Origin: Echinococcus granulosus
Taxonomy: Eukaryota > Platyhelminthes > Cestoda > Cyclophyllidea > Taeniidae
Direction of reading: 5' to 3'
Length of the DNA stretch: 64,000 nucleotides
Assembly (NCBI RefSeq): GCF_000524195.1
Contig: NW_020170385.1
Coordinates: 387,504 to 451,503, forward strand
The translations under genes were made by a program, and so were the position numbers. Under the pieces are notes generated by a model. That model made no database searches. It saw only the letters and a program-made list of their open reading frames with translations, and was not told the DNA's origin. Positions 27,501 through 42,500 of this stretch are shown here, piece by piece. Numbering within the stretch: position 1 is the first letter of the stretch; each line of letters begins with the position of its first letter.

Positions 27501-30500
27501 ACCTACGTCAATATAGACAAATCACACTATTAGGAGGATGATTTCATAAAGCATACTTTTAAAATAGGTACTTCAAACACTGAGCCGAGCTTTACAACCA
27601 ATTAAACTCCACGACTATTGCTTTTGCGAAAACAAAAACCAGGAAGAGGAATAGTTTGGGGACGACATTTCCGATATTTTATGGATTCGACATGTGCATA
27701 CTGACTAAAGTAAGTACTTTTAACGTAACGGAAGCGAAGTTTCTTGTACGGCTTTGCCGCTACAAACAAACACGGTGGTCTAAAATTTCGCACCCAAAAA
27801 ACTAATTTAGCTACCCAAGCAGAACTGCTGAGTGAAAATTTTATGGCAAAAAATTGGCACAATTTGAAAAGTGGGTTGGGGAACTGTCGATCTATAAGAA
27901 GAGTGCAGAGTTCGCGACTTGGTTTATCGCATAACTTCATCAAATTAAAATACTGCTCTAAGGAAATTTATTTTTCGAATCGAGGCACCGGTCTATGTTG
28001 ATTTGTTAATGTGAGTACTTAAAATCAAGTATTCATATTCACTCCTCAAGTAAAGTTAAGAAATTGAAGATCTATATATTTCAAAATCAAATAAACTTGC
28101 CAGCTAGTCGCTTCGACTCGCATTGCACTAAGAATAGGAAAGGATACCTTGAAGTAGTTTGATTGACAAGCCTGGTGGAGTTGGGAGAGAGTGTGAGAAG
28201 GTGCCAGTTCAGAAAGTTTGGACTGTTCCGGTGATTGAAAATGCTCCTTTACACAGAAGGTGGCGTGGTATGGCAGTCCGACAAAGACAGGTACGTGATC
28301 GTTGATGTCCTCCAGGTGGACGTTCACGAGCCCCTCGCCGTAGCGAAGCTGCCTTAGGCCCGACGATGTGACGACGCGATCTCGTACAAGCACCCGGAGA
28401 CGCACCACCTGACTAGTCTCGCGATCCAGCTCCGCGCTGGCCGAGGTATCACCCGTGGCATAGAGGGCTCCGCTGAATTGGTCGATGGAAAATGCGCGTA
28501 TTGATGCATTAGCGAGTTCGAAACTAGAAATAACAGAAGGGTTTTAAAACCAAAATATTACGAACAAGATGTTGATGGAATTAATAGCGAACCAGCACGG
28601 AGGATGGCAAGTCGTGATTCGAGAAAAACAAGAATGCAAAACGTGGTTTGTGGTATGTTTAAGATGGTTCGTGAAGACAAAGTACGTCGTGCCACGGGGT
28701 TAGTTAATATTTCTATTATAGAAAACCAATATGCTAAAGTCGTTTACTTCCCTCTGATTACAGAATCTAGAATGCTACTCGACACATGATACTCTACCCA
28801 CCTAATTATTAAACCGTAGACTGGAAAGACACAACATTTGTGCCAAACATGGAGCTTTCTGACAATACCTAAAAATCTCGTTTGGAAGGGCGTTGTGCAC
28901 ATGGAGTTGGCCTAGGAATCGTGGAATGCCATTGTCAGAGAAGTGTTCGACTAGAGTTACGTTGAGTCCACCGGCGGGTTCGATAACGAGTCGCTGTTTG
29001 GAGAGGTCCGGAGAGTGGATGAACACGGAGACATTGTGAGTCGCCGTGTGCAGTGAGTCGCTGTCTCTGGCCTCGATTCGCAAGAGAAACTGGTGCTGAA
29101 TGACGGCGGTTGGTGTGGCCAACTGGGAAGAGACTCGCAGGATGCCCGTATAGGGGTCGATCGAGAAGTAACCACTGCTCTCACCCTCACCGATGTAGTA
29201 CGTAACCTTAAAAAAGGTATATTAAAGCACCATTACCCAAAGACTTATTTAGACAAAAGTCTTCAGTACTTTTAAATGAAAGTCATATCGACAGAAGTGT
29301 GTTCAAGGTAATATCGAAATTCATGAAATAGACCATGATTTAGCATTTAAAAATACAATGAGTTTATGAGGTGAAAATGTAAGACAAGCGTGATAATGCA
29401 CGGAGAGGAACGATCTTTTGATTGATGCGTCCTAAACATTAGTCATCACATGTCACCTATGCACGATAGAAAACAGTGAAGGTGTATAGCGAGCATTGTG
29501 TAGACCTAGTAAATCAACGGTAACAATATCAGCAGCTTGAAAAACACTTTCTAGACATTAAGGATACCTAAATAATACCAAAATACAAATTTTGCAGCTC
29601 AGTGATTTTAGTGACCGAATATAAATAAGCAATACAAGTGAATCCCTGCGGGCCATAACCGATGAAAGCCATACGGAGTCATTGATATCAGGGTCAAGGG
29701 CAGTAAATCGTGCGATCTCGGCGCCCTCGTATGTTGGTAGGGCAACGCTGGCGATGAGTGGATTTGCGGAGGATGGGAAGTAGGGCGGTGAGTCATTTGT
29801 GTCGTCGTCTAGGCGGACGTGCACACGCACTAGCGCGTCGGCGGTGCGAGCATGGGGCATGCCGCGGTCCGCCACTTCGAGGGTGAGAAGGGCGTGGCGC
29901 CTCATTGCCGCCCTTGACTCGTATCCACCAAGGCGCTGGTAGAGGGTGCCGCTGGCGGAGTCGATAGCGAAGAGTTCTGCGTGGCTCTCGGCTCCAGGCC
30001 CCACAAAGCGGAAGCTCACCTCGCCTGCCGACCCTGCATCTGGATCGACCGGGCGCAGCGCCAGTGGCTGCCCACTTACTGTGTCAACAACCGGACTGTT
30101 GGCTGACGCGTTCTCCATTATCACTCCAGTCATCCAAAGCAACTTCAAGCGTGGACTGTTATCATTAACATCCAGAACGTGAACCTGGACACAAAATGTT
30201 TTGTAATGTGCCTGCAAAGGTAATGTGGCATTCAACAAATATTCCATTGTTGGTTTTTCGATATACATTTGGATATATTGTGCCAAAAATCCAAAATGAT
30301 TTTACCATCCCCATATTTTAAATGCCAGTCTCATGAGCCAACTTAGATCAATAAAAGAGTCAACATGAAAGCGCATGCAACGAGGTAGAAAACCAAAAAT
30401 TTCTTAAATTAAACAATGAAGAGGCTGTAGTACATGCGTGAGTTAGTTATTAATGAAAAGTTTCAGAGATCAAATATCAGCTTTTCATAAACATGTTTTC

Positions 30501-33500
30501 TTTTACACACAAATAAGCAGGAAAACTCATTCAATTTAACTTTAGAAAGGGTTGAAACATGATTACGTAAACGAATTAAATTGAAAAATAGGAATTAATG
30601 GGGTGTGACCTCGTAATGAAAACTAAGGAATTTGATTTCTTAATTCGAAACATCCTGAGATGCAGGCACTTCAAATGGTAAGCATTGAAAATCACCTTTT
30701 TAAGATAACTAAGAAAACAAATTGATGCTATCAATGAGTGCTATCTATATCGGAACATGGTTGAGAATAGTGATCAGAAATATTGGTTCAGCGCTAAAAG
30801 GATGAAATAATCCCCAAGTTCCTTCTGAATTACTTCGATTTCAGCAGTGTGTGGAAGTTTAGCTGGCAGTCCATCCAGACTAGAGACCTGCACTTGGAGA
30901 CGATAGAGATCCTGCGCTTCTCGATCAAGGGAGGCTAAAGTTGCAAGAATGCCGGAGGTGGTGGAGACCGCGAACTTGTCGTTACAGTTCAGCAGTTGGA
31001 AAGCAATTGGGACGAGGGGGTGTGTCTCGAGAAAGTCCCGTAGAACGGTGACGATGTAACCTGCAGGGGTATTTTCGGTCACCTTGGTGATAAAAGTCGC
31101 CTGACGGAAGCGTGGAAGTGGTGTGGAGAAAGCACCAGGACCGACGTTCAGCGAGATTGTTACGATAGTGTGATTGACACGATCGCCACGATCTTTGGCT
31201 GCTACTTTCAGCTTGTACGTTGGAGGCCACTGAACAAAGGAAGACAAGGCGGATTGTGTGGGCCACAAAGGTTTGGCCAGAAGAAGAGCTCCGGATTCAG
31301 GGTCGACAGAGAAGAATTCCGCGCCTCCGACTGTAAAGAAAAAGTATCATTGAAGGATCCCCTTACAACTGCATTACACTGAATAAATCGTCTAACCTCC
31401 AAGTGAAGATTTGGGTGCAAATGTAACGATATCCCAGTAGAAGGGATCAATCAACACTAGCGACAGAAAAGCTTTACAGTACCCTATTATTTTCGTATTC
31501 AAAACTCAGAAACAGTAACTGACGAAGCAGATGTGGTTAGTTTAATCTAAAGGAGCATCTGCTATAAGAATGAGAGAAACAAAAAACTGACCCGAAATAA
31601 TCGAGTAAGAGATTCCCGTTCTTGCGTCTCCACGGAAATCCGGATCAAAGGCAGAGATCCTCCCCACAGTGCTCCCTACCGGAGTGTCCAAGGTGGCCAT
31701 CAGGTGGCCCCGTGGATAGAAGAGCGGTGCAAACTCGTTTACATCAATCACGTGCACCACCAGACTAATGTGACTTCCTCGAGAGCCCACCTCGCCAGGG
31801 TGGAAGAGGCCGATCAGGAAATGGTGTTCCTGATGGGATTCGTAGTCCAGAGAACGGGTGATTGTCAGTTCTCCTGAATAATGCAAAAATGTGAGCCAAC
31901 GAAAACAACGTTATTTTAGCCAGTTATTATGCATTCTCTGAGGAATTTTAATCCAGAATGTAGGAATTAATCGTTGAACCGTATGCTTTCAGAAAGTATA
32001 GCTTGATTGCTTGAGTTAATCTTTATCCTAGCGCATAGTTTTGTCTGAATTTCTGACTTCGCCTAAGAACAAACTTAAACACCTGTTAATCTATTCGGTT
32101 TCGTACTAGATCCGTTTTCTCTTAGTGACAAATATGGAGCACTTATAATGATGGACGCTTGTGAAAAACTTTTTTCAATGAGGTCGGCGGATAATCCTAA
32201 TAATAATAATAATAAATTCTTTTTAACAAAGTATCAGTTCATATAAATGAAGTCAACTAGTAGTACATTGGTGGTAGCCGCTGTCTAATTGGAACACTGT
32301 AGAATTGCCGTTCCTGTCATGAGACGGATTGTGGTATGGTCAATTTTGTCCAACAAGCATTAACAGGTAAGCATATCTTCAATTGTCAATCAAGCTTTAT
32401 GAATAATGATTGTCCGTAAATTTCTTGAGATATACTAAATAATCCTAATTTGTAGAGAAGGACATTACTTAGCAAAATATACTTTCCCTAGATTAAGTCT
32501 ATCAGTTCCATAAAGTTAATATTTTTTAGAAAAAATTGCAAGTTCTAACACAAGGTTGATTTTCGTTTGCACAAATTTGCGTTTTAAAAGCACTAAGTTT
32601 GAATGAATGGTAGCTATAGTAAACTGAATTGGATTAAAAGGTGGAGAAAATCGACCGAACTTTTCCACTCTCTTCGAATGCCTCACACAGAGACCATGCG
32701 ATTCCAAAAAAGTCCTTTATAAAATATTTCCACCGTGATTCATATTAGTATTGATGAAATAGAATGTTAAAAAAACTTACTACAGCCTTACCATAATCCG
32801 CAAAAATTATCATTGAAAGAAATTTCCTACATTCATAAATTGTCATGGTTGCTGCTTGGAACTCTACTAATCAGAGGGCCGCTATCCAGATATTCAGCAT
32901 AAATACTAAATATCACGATTTGATATTTATTGGTTTGTCATTTTGATCACAACTTTCCCATTCGACGTCAACATTTGTCAAATTGGAGGCAGGACTCTTG
33001 CCATTTCGACACCTAACACAAAGTTGCAAAAGATCGCAATTTGAAACGCCATTTTGAAGTTTGAAAACAAGTTTATACTTTATCTTTCACACCTTAGTCA
33101 TTGGCATGAAAGGCGGAAATTTGTGCAAGGAAACGTAGACAATGAAAAAATGACACTTTTCATTCAAAGTAAACTACTTTCCAAGACAAAGAACGCAAAC
33201 TCGTAAAAGTTACATAAGCATGGATTTACACACTTAAGTGTACAATGTTGGTTTGAAAGTAAGACTTTGTGTTTGATGAGTACGAAAAAATACCTGGAAT
33301 AAACCACGTCAATAAGCTTGCTTACTAAAATAAATTAAATATAGCAGGATAAGATATAAGCCGAAAAGGTATTGCTGATCCGATATCCCCGAGTTCACAT
33401 GGTGGTAGCTTACTGTCGAATCAAGACCTCTTCGGTTTGCCATGACTTTACTTGCATAAATTAGGAATCTAGCGTGCGTGGGCTGACTACTTTACCGATG

Positions 33501-36500
33501 CAATGGTAACAAGAAAGTTTCTGTTCTTGCATGGAAGAGAGGTAAAAAGTAGACGAACACGCAGGCAAGCACATTCGCAGCATTTACCATGATTTTCAAT
33601 CATAAACGCTGACCTTTTTCCTGTGGAGAGAAATGTGAGGCAATCTGTTGGTAACTAGTAGCCGCCCAGCTTGTGGCTATGAATAAAACTCATATTATAC
33701 ATGTGCGGTGGAAAAAAACTCGAGCTCAGAAAGGTTTTGCAATACATTTCCGTTTTCACTGCTGGAGCTCACATGATATACAACTTTGAATTTCCTCTGC
33801 GCACGCGATACTTTATCATTTGCCAAAATATTTTACGACTTCAAGCTACAGAACAGTTTATCGTGGGAAAAATGTCATAGTATGTCCCTGATTTCTACTA
33901 GGAATCTTTAGAAACAGAGTTGTGATAGAAAGATCAGTAAACACCGTCTCATGAAACTAAACGGCAGATCAGCCAAAGAAATTTAGCCAGCTGCCACAGC
34001 ATTGTGTGGTTCAAGTCTGGTAAACAAGGTTCATACACGAGTGTGTCCATTAGACCCAAAGTTGGTTGCAGACGGGCTCGTAAACTCCCTTAAGAGCCAG
34101 TAAAATGATAGGACCACCCAATGAGAAAAATGCTAAAGGGAAATAAAACGATGAAGCGAAAAAAAACTTTTAACAACAATAAATGAAAGCAAAGAAAGAC
34201 CTCACTCACCACTATGCTTTGACAGGTGAAAGTGTGAAAGACTGTCATTGTCACCAGCGCCCACGACGGCAAACTCGAAGAGGTTACGGTTGGGCTCAGT
34301 GAGACTGCAAATCACACTGCCGACTAGGATGGATTCTGCAACAGCGAGGTGTATTGCGACCCCACTTGCGCCACTCTCCCCCGCCTCCTCCTCCAGTCGA
34401 AAGTCCGTTACGTTCAGAGCCACCTGCTTGCCGGTAGTTATCGCAGAAGTGTGGAAAACCGGTGGCTGTCGCACTGATGGCTCGATCAAGATGTTCGTCT
34501 ACAGCAGAATGTGGTCGTACGTCCCACGCATTATTAAGAATAACGAAAAATGAGTGGTCATGCATAGAAGAAAATTATGGCATGGCATTGCTATTCCCAG
34601 CTCCCGCAAATACTAATTGCTTCTAAATATGGGGGCTAGATCGAATTGTCAGAACCTATTTCGCACACTTGCACTGCGTAAAATACACTTTAAACCTGCA
34701 ATATAGAGGTAAGCTAGAATAGCTTTTTAAAGGGATGTCATGGGTTTTTTCAAATAAAATGAAATTGTACTTGCCAGAGTAGCTGCTTTCGCCGAGGAGA
34801 TAGATGTAAATGAAAATTGTTTTAAATAAATAAATTTAATTTTGTAAATAGATCACAATCCGAGCAAGGATAACTACGCATGGGAATTACAAAAGACCAT
34901 ATAAGCACTACAACAACAGTAAACCGCTATCAAAAATACCGACCTTAATCACTTGACAGTAAATGCGACACCTTTGAATTGACCTAAATCCCCACCTCTG
35001 ACCTCCAAAAACTACCTCTCAGGGTACTGGTAACGAATTCAGAGTCGAATAGTGGCAACCCCAAAAATACCAAAGCTAACGAGTCTATAAAAATGCATTC
35101 ACCTTCGTTACGTTTAAGTGAGACAAATAGCGAGCAATAAGAATAGATGAGACTGCATCCGCCTCGTGTTGAGATGTGATAAGGATGGACCATCGTCGAC
35201 TAGTCCCCTAGCCTAATGCCTTTCGTTCTTCGAAAAGTAAAGAGAAGTACTACCGATGTGCAAATGGAATGTGCGATTTCGCTTTGACAACAGTTTTGTC
35301 CTAAACGTGGCCTTTTAAAGAGTCGACAATTAAAGTGAAAGGGGAATTAGTCATCAAGATCCTTTCACCTACATACAATCACACTAAATTGGTCGGCTGC
35401 TCACTAAATCAACCTGACGATTGTAAGCGTTACAATTACGAGCTACCAAAAAAATTAAGCAAAAGGAGGGAGGACTGAATTTTTAATAGACCCAATATTT
35501 GGCAGATACTGTGAAGGACCCGAGTAATCGAGCTTTCCTTTTGGTGAAACTCTAACAATAGTCTTGTTAATTAAAAGGTTTCGGTGGATAAATAGCCACT
35601 TAATTTTTTAAAATCTAGCCAGCAATAGGAATACATGAACCTTAGAAAAACATTCACGAATTGCTACTATAGTTTTACCTAATGAAGAGGGCTTGGAATG
35701 AACCTCAGCGCATATACCTCCACTTTAAAGAGGTGGTTCGTTGATTGATAAAGAACTTCATTCAAATAAATTAAACGTTACTCATATAATCAAATCAGCA
35801 TAGTGGAATTTGGAGACGCTATTTCATTAAGTCGGAAGCTGTAACTGGGGGGAGTAATGGAGCAGGTTTTTTCAAGCGGATCGTAAGGATTCACACATGC
35901 ACACAAATATAAATGCTACGATATCGTGGTAACCATGACCGATAGACCCATGGAGCAGAGCCACGATATAAATCTTGGTGTTGTAAAAACCAACTGCACG
36001 CTGCACGTGAGTCATGGAAGGGAAACGAAAATAAACTATTTTGACTAGAAATATTGCCAGTGATGCGATCGAGTATCTCGGATACTCAAGTTAAGCTTAG
36101 GAAAAAGCAGCGCACAGATGAGTAACTTTTATAAATAGTGGAACAAACACCTATTAACAATAAGTACCTGGCTGAATCGACTTTACGGATCAGATAAATC
36201 CGTTTGGAGACTTCATGATGGAAAGTGGAAGTAATGTTAAGTCAGTAAGATTACAGAGTATTGATATTCTACTGAAAAAATAGTGCAATTACGCAATGTA
36301 TCATGCGATTTGAGGATAAAATCAGTGTTAAAAAGACGTACTTAATTTATCTTCACTTGTTTAAATTGGAAATAATTTAGTAGCTCGCAAAATCAAAACG
36401 CCTGTAGTGGCAAACGAAAACACCTGCCTCGAAAGTAGTCTTCAAAGACCACGGACAGCAAAAATTTTGCATTGTGAGGCCCAACCTCATTTGTCCCAAG

Positions 36501-39500
36501 GCAACCTATTCGACTGTTCTGGTGTGCGTGTAAACGCAATAATGACCACTTATTTATTGTCCTCCAATTCAAATTTCTCTTGCAGTGCTTCATCACAAAA
36601 TATTAACATCGAAAAAATCACAATACTTCCGAAGTCACTTCCCCTCTAAATCAATGAGGGGTTTGCGCAATGTTTCATGTAAGGGTTTGTTTTCCGCAAG
36701 ATAGCTATCACCTCACAAAATATCCGGACGCATTAGTAAATATGGAGAAGTGATGTGGAAGGGATATACAAAGAACATTAAATCGACCACAATTTCCTCC
36801 ATTCTTACATCGTTTAGCAAAAATGGAAAAATGAGAATAGAAGGTCACCATAAGTGGGGAGGCCACAAAAATAATTCTGAAAACTCTGGGAGGGTGAGGG
36901 TTAGTAAAAAGCATGTACAATTGATATGCTGAAGAGGCTTGCTCCAAGTCTTGCTTTATCTTAAATTTAAAAGATATAACGAGCAGCTGTTTCATGGTAT
37001 TGGAAGGTATTTACCACACACACTCAGATGAATCCCTTGTTAAGGAATTTCACCCTAGTTTGGTAGTTATATGGCAAAATGATCAATCAATTTTAGAATA
37101 CTCCACTGATGATAATTGTAGGCACAAAATAAAATTAGTTCATTTTGTCAAAAGCTGGAACAATGAAACAATGAGAATACGATCAAGTCACCGTTGTGAG
37201 CAATGACACTCGGTCAGTGGGTAGTCAAATCCAGGTATTTCATTCCGTTCTTCTAGGTTATATCAGATCTCGTTTCCAAGTATTTTTGAGACAACACTGA
37301 AATGCTTTCTGCGGTAAAGCATCGCTTTCCCATTGCCCTTGGAAATGCCACTACAATTCGCCCACTTTCCATGAATAGATGGGGCAGTATAGTGGATGAG
37401 GATTTCCACATGGTTTAGTTGCCAAACTTAATGCGATCGAGAGCTCATTACTCATCAATGAAATGTCACTTGTCAGTAGGATAGATGTGTTTACGTGTAT
37501 CTGCACAAGCGTGCGTGCGAGTGTGGGGGAGAGCAACCCATCACCAGCCGTGTCAGCCAAGGCAGCCCATCATTTCAGGGGTTCGACCACAAATCATCCA
37601 GAAGCTGGTGCACACCAACCTGCTTTCAGTACGGACTACCTCCAGGTGTGTCCATTTTCGTGGTCAAGATAGTGTCTCTGATACCGATAATGATAAGGTA
37701 TAAGGGTAGAAAGATTGCGAAATGCAATATGTGGATGTGAGATGAGAGGAGAGGTAGTGAAAGGGAAAATTTGGGGGGAAAACAAACTCCTGATCAGCCA
37801 TGTACAACCACGGAACTGGTTTGCTGGTTCGTATAAAAAACGTTCCCTCAGCAAGAACATGCTACGCACTTCGGAAAAGAAGAAAGCTAATTGTGGATTA
37901 TAAAGGGAAAAGTACTCCATCATTAGCACATCCTGATTCTCCAACAAGCATTGCTCAGCTTAGCATCTTAGACTGCCCCTTAATGGCATAATTCCAATCA
38001 GGTAGCATTCAGGATTTCTTAGAACACAAAGTGTTCGTACTTCAAAACAATTGCGGTTGTTGTCAAAATATTTTATTAATAAGTGCTCACCATCAATGCA
38101 AATGATTAGTGCAAATTTAGGCTTTGATGAATAGGTAAGGTTCCTCTAAAAAATCATGCCCAACTTGTCTTTTATCCTGATAAAGACTCAAGTTGTTGTT
38201 TGATTTTATCAAATCGGAAATAAAGCAAAAGTTAATACAAGAAAAATTCCAAGATCTTGAGCAAAAAAGTTGAACATTCGGTAAGGGTTACAAACAATGC
38301 CCAAGTTCTCTAAATTTTCTTTAGCTCATGAGAACAAGTAACTCTACTGTGGTAAAGTTGAAGACCTGGTAACAACTAGTGAGTAGAGCAGTACCGGAGT
38401 AGTTTTGAGATGCCAGCAGCAGCTAAATGCTGGCAAATTGAAACTTTGAGATATCCATAAGTGTTGTAAAGTAAATTACGAAAAAGCATCGGTCAATGGG
38501 TAGAATAAAGTAACCCCTTTCTTTTGTTTCTAGCCATCAGGCATTAGCATACAAACTATTTGATTTAATGAAGATACAGAACGCTGCGCACAAAACCACA
38601 GTAAAACTCAGGAGTGCTGAGAAAGGAGACATTTTTTTAGCAAACAGCATGCGTCTTGTCAGTAACGAAAAGACGTCTATTTAGACATAAACAAATAGAA
38701 AACTGAGTTTTTCATATCACGGTGCCTAACACACATCTTGTCCTGCAGAAACCCGAGCCATTGCTTTGGCAAGATTTTTACCTTCCAGCCTCGGCGCCAT
38801 TTGGCACTTGGAGCTAACACTACTCAGTGCTTCGATGCTGACTCACTGCACAATGTTTTTGTACACCTTCTATTCCAAACCTCGCGTGAAATATGCAATT
38901 AAGGAAGGATTTGGGGCGGACCAACTAACTCCGAAGGGGCCGTTCAAGAATGCTGCACGCGTGAGTGAGACGAATTAGATTACAAGTTTCAAAAAGCCTA
39001 AGTTATACCGACAGCAGAGAATTAAATGGGGAATCGGATTTCATGTCTAACACCGGGATCTGAAGAGTGACGCGAAATATTTATTTTAATCCAAGTAGTT
39101 TTTACTATCAACAGGTCTATCCAAGCAAGACAAGTTACTTTAATGTGCAAAAGTAAATGCTGATGATCACAGATAAACGCGTAAAACACGTAGTCTTTAG
39201 TTCGTCAGAATTAATCCAAAGTCTAATGAGAATGATAATAAACAATAGTGGCTGTTAAAATAAATAAATGAATAGGACTTCAAACTCCTTCGTTACCACT
39301 TGTTACGGAGACAAGAACTACCTCAGCAGTGTCGAAATTCTTCGCCTCTCACAGACGTGGTTTAGACTCTGGCTTGGAAAAACGTTCAAAGTTCGACTGA
39401 TTTCAATGGTCGAGTCGTGCATAGGTGGTTTTTTAGCTGATCAAACCACTTTGTCTCGACGATGGCTCGCATGCAGCGTTGGGTACTCACACCCTTTTGT

Positions 39501-42500
39501 GAACAATAAAATTTGGCGCCTATTTCAAAGTCGGGATAAATTGAGGGAGGGAGAACGGAGCTTTGACGCCAGATTGAACATTGCAGGAAGTGAGATTATC
39601 TGCACTGAGTTCGAGAAAGTAGAAGAAACAGTAAAAATGGCTAGGTTGACAGCTGTATCATGTCTGAAAGAAGGAATTGATGAGTTGGAGGTCGAAAAAA
39701 TCACCTACCACAACTGCTAAAAATGTCAATATTTACAGCGAAGGCTATGTGGCACCGCAGATAAATTGGTTTGCATTGTATTTCATATATGTACCCCGAT
39801 AATGCTGAATTCTTCTGCAAAATTATTTAAAATAATTATGGACATAAAAATGTCAAAATGATTTTGGGTACTTCAGCACTAATTAAGGGTTTGAAAAAAA
39901 TGAAGAGAAGATGGCATAAATTACCATACCACTGAACTAAAAAATGACCACCTTTTAGCGGATATGAAGCCCACCAACTTTGGCAAGAAACAAAAATAGC
40001 CGTAAATTTGATCAGTAACTCAATTTTAGTAATTTGGCAAGACAATGCCGGTATGATTAGCAGATTTATAGAGGTCAAAGCATTAAGTAAAAAGCTATGC
40101 TATGCAGTCATTGTGCAAATCACTGCGTAAGTGAAACGAGAACAAACTCAGTAGAAAAGCATCGACAAGGATGGAATCCAGTTAGTTATAACTGTTGAGA
40201 GAGAGTATCAGGAACCCAGGCAGTGAAAAACATGTACTATTTGGAAGGAATTTCAAAGCAAATAAATTATAAAATTAGAAAACTCAACGCTGTTTACAAA
40301 TTTCAAATGTATAGTATGGGTGCCGTACTGCGGATCCAGTGAAGATCAGGAGAAATGTGTCTTCCATCAATTGGAACCTACAGATAATTATTTTTTGCAA
40401 ATAAAAAATAATGGCCTTAAATAGCTGAGCGAGAGATGAAGGCAATGTCGAATGTGAAGAAGGCAGTTAAAGCTTCAACTTTGTAGCCAATCATCAACAT
40501 GTTCATGCCACTTTTTTAAACCGAATAAATTTGTCTATCTGATTGTCAAAGAATGCCAATTCCGAAACGGTGGGTACCATTTGGAGATTCGCAATTTATG
40601 TCTGACTAATTGGTGTAATTGAAAGACAGAATCCGTCGACTTCTTTGGCACTTGTGCGGAAGGAATGATGACAACGCAACTAAAACCACACATTGATAGA
40701 AGAAGGGACATCTTGAAGAGACACCAATAAACAACGCATCAGAAGGTTAATGGGTTTGATAATGAAACAGTGCTGGAATGTGGAGACTGCACGCTTATGG
40801 TAAGGTTGGGTGGAGGCGAAAACGAGCAGACTATGATAAAAAACTAAACATTCAAAATTTCATAAGCGAATCACTACACTAAATCATTTATACTGTTAAA
40901 AAATACTATCAAACCAGAATTCGGAGACAAAGCGGACGATTGAATTGCTATATTGAGTTGCTATATTAGCAATTTATTGATAGCAAATGGGTTAATTATG
41001 TGGCGTGGTGTGAATTTAATTGATTTATTGCCAAAATAAGGTGAAACACAATGAAAAGTACATTCCAGGATTGTTTTACAAACCCTGCGATTATTATTGG
41101 AGCTTATTACCTACACCTAAGTTACACGACATTAGGGTTTTGACTGCAAGCATCTTGAAAAAGAATCGGAGCCATAAAGCACCTCCAATTACCAATATCC
41201 TTCTCGCGAAGGAGGATGTGGTACATAAAAATATGCTGATTTCTAAAAGATAAAACAAAAAATTGCTTTATAGGACGGTAGAGGAAAGCAATACTAATAT
41301 GAAGACTTTTGGATGAGGAAGAGCCAAAGTCCAAGTAATAATCAAACATCAATTATTTTAACTTTCTAAAAAAATTTGGTCAAATTGCAGTTAACTAGTC
41401 AATCATAGGACGAAGGTGTAAACGTAACAATGGCAGGTAAACGAAAGACATGAGGACCAAAGTGGACGTTGCTGAAGTGTCCTAAGAATACTAGTAGTAT
41501 AGTTTTATTTTCATGCAAGATACATTAATGATAAACCAGCTATGGAAAGTGCTAGATGGGATACTCACTTTTCGAGTAGTAATCAGGCTCCCAAAGGAGA
41601 CAACGACATCTACTTCATGAAAAGATCCGACAAGAGTGGTGTTCGGCCACCGCTGGAGGAAGACGACCGCCTTGTGACTCAACAGAGTCGCAATGGCAAA
41701 GGGTGTTGGGGAAGAAAGATCTGTAATAGTGTATGATTGGGAAAATAAAATTTGTTAGTACACATGTACAACTGTGCACATTAATATTCCTACAAACGGC
41801 CTTGAATTCAAAACTCAGGTAAGATATAACAGTGGTGAAAGCCAACAGAGCACAATAAAGTTAAGTGACGTGCGTTTCGAAGAGGGCAGTCCTACCCAGT
41901 ATCTCCGTAGCAGAAATGAGAACAAAGTCGGAAAGATTCCTCATTCACACACAATCACGAATGTGATTAATTTTATATTTGATGCCGACCTCGGGAAAAA
42001 ACGTTTATAAGTAACAGGGAATTACGAGAAATGGTTTGCTTGAAATTTGAGGAAGAAATCTGTGGGAATGAAGGGGCTATTTTCTGGTTTATTTTTCTAT
42101 CCACTGCACCAAGTGCGAGATCTGGTGGACATATAATTTTCTTTTTTAAAGGGGTGCGCGATCCGATTTAATCGATCACATTCAAAACTATAATTTGAGA
42201 ACAACAGATTAATAATACGTGAATAAAGGCCAAAAGTCACTTAACTGAAATCACCCTTGTTGCTGCATGTTGAAAAACGCACGTAGGAGAGTAAAAGGAC
42301 TAAATATAACCGAGGAAAGTGGCAACTTTTGGGCTAAAAACAAAGTGAAGGGTGATGGGTTAGACAGAGATGAGTCACTAAGCTGATAGCAGAAGGAAGG
42401 CTGCTGTGACAAATGTCAACCGACTTTCAACTGCACCCAGTACCATCTTCAAGGCCACATACGTGCATATATATGACATCGAGACATTTAAAAACGGTTG

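Noticed and set aside
37486..37560. Minus-strand stretch in intron 9 reading GDGLLSPTLARTLVQIH before a GTAAAC, like the end of a cadherin repeat
   Set aside because: An in-frame stop lies just upstream with no acceptor between, exons 9 and 10 already complete EC13 without it, and the DNA is a GT/GC-rich near-simple repeat that could give this by chance.
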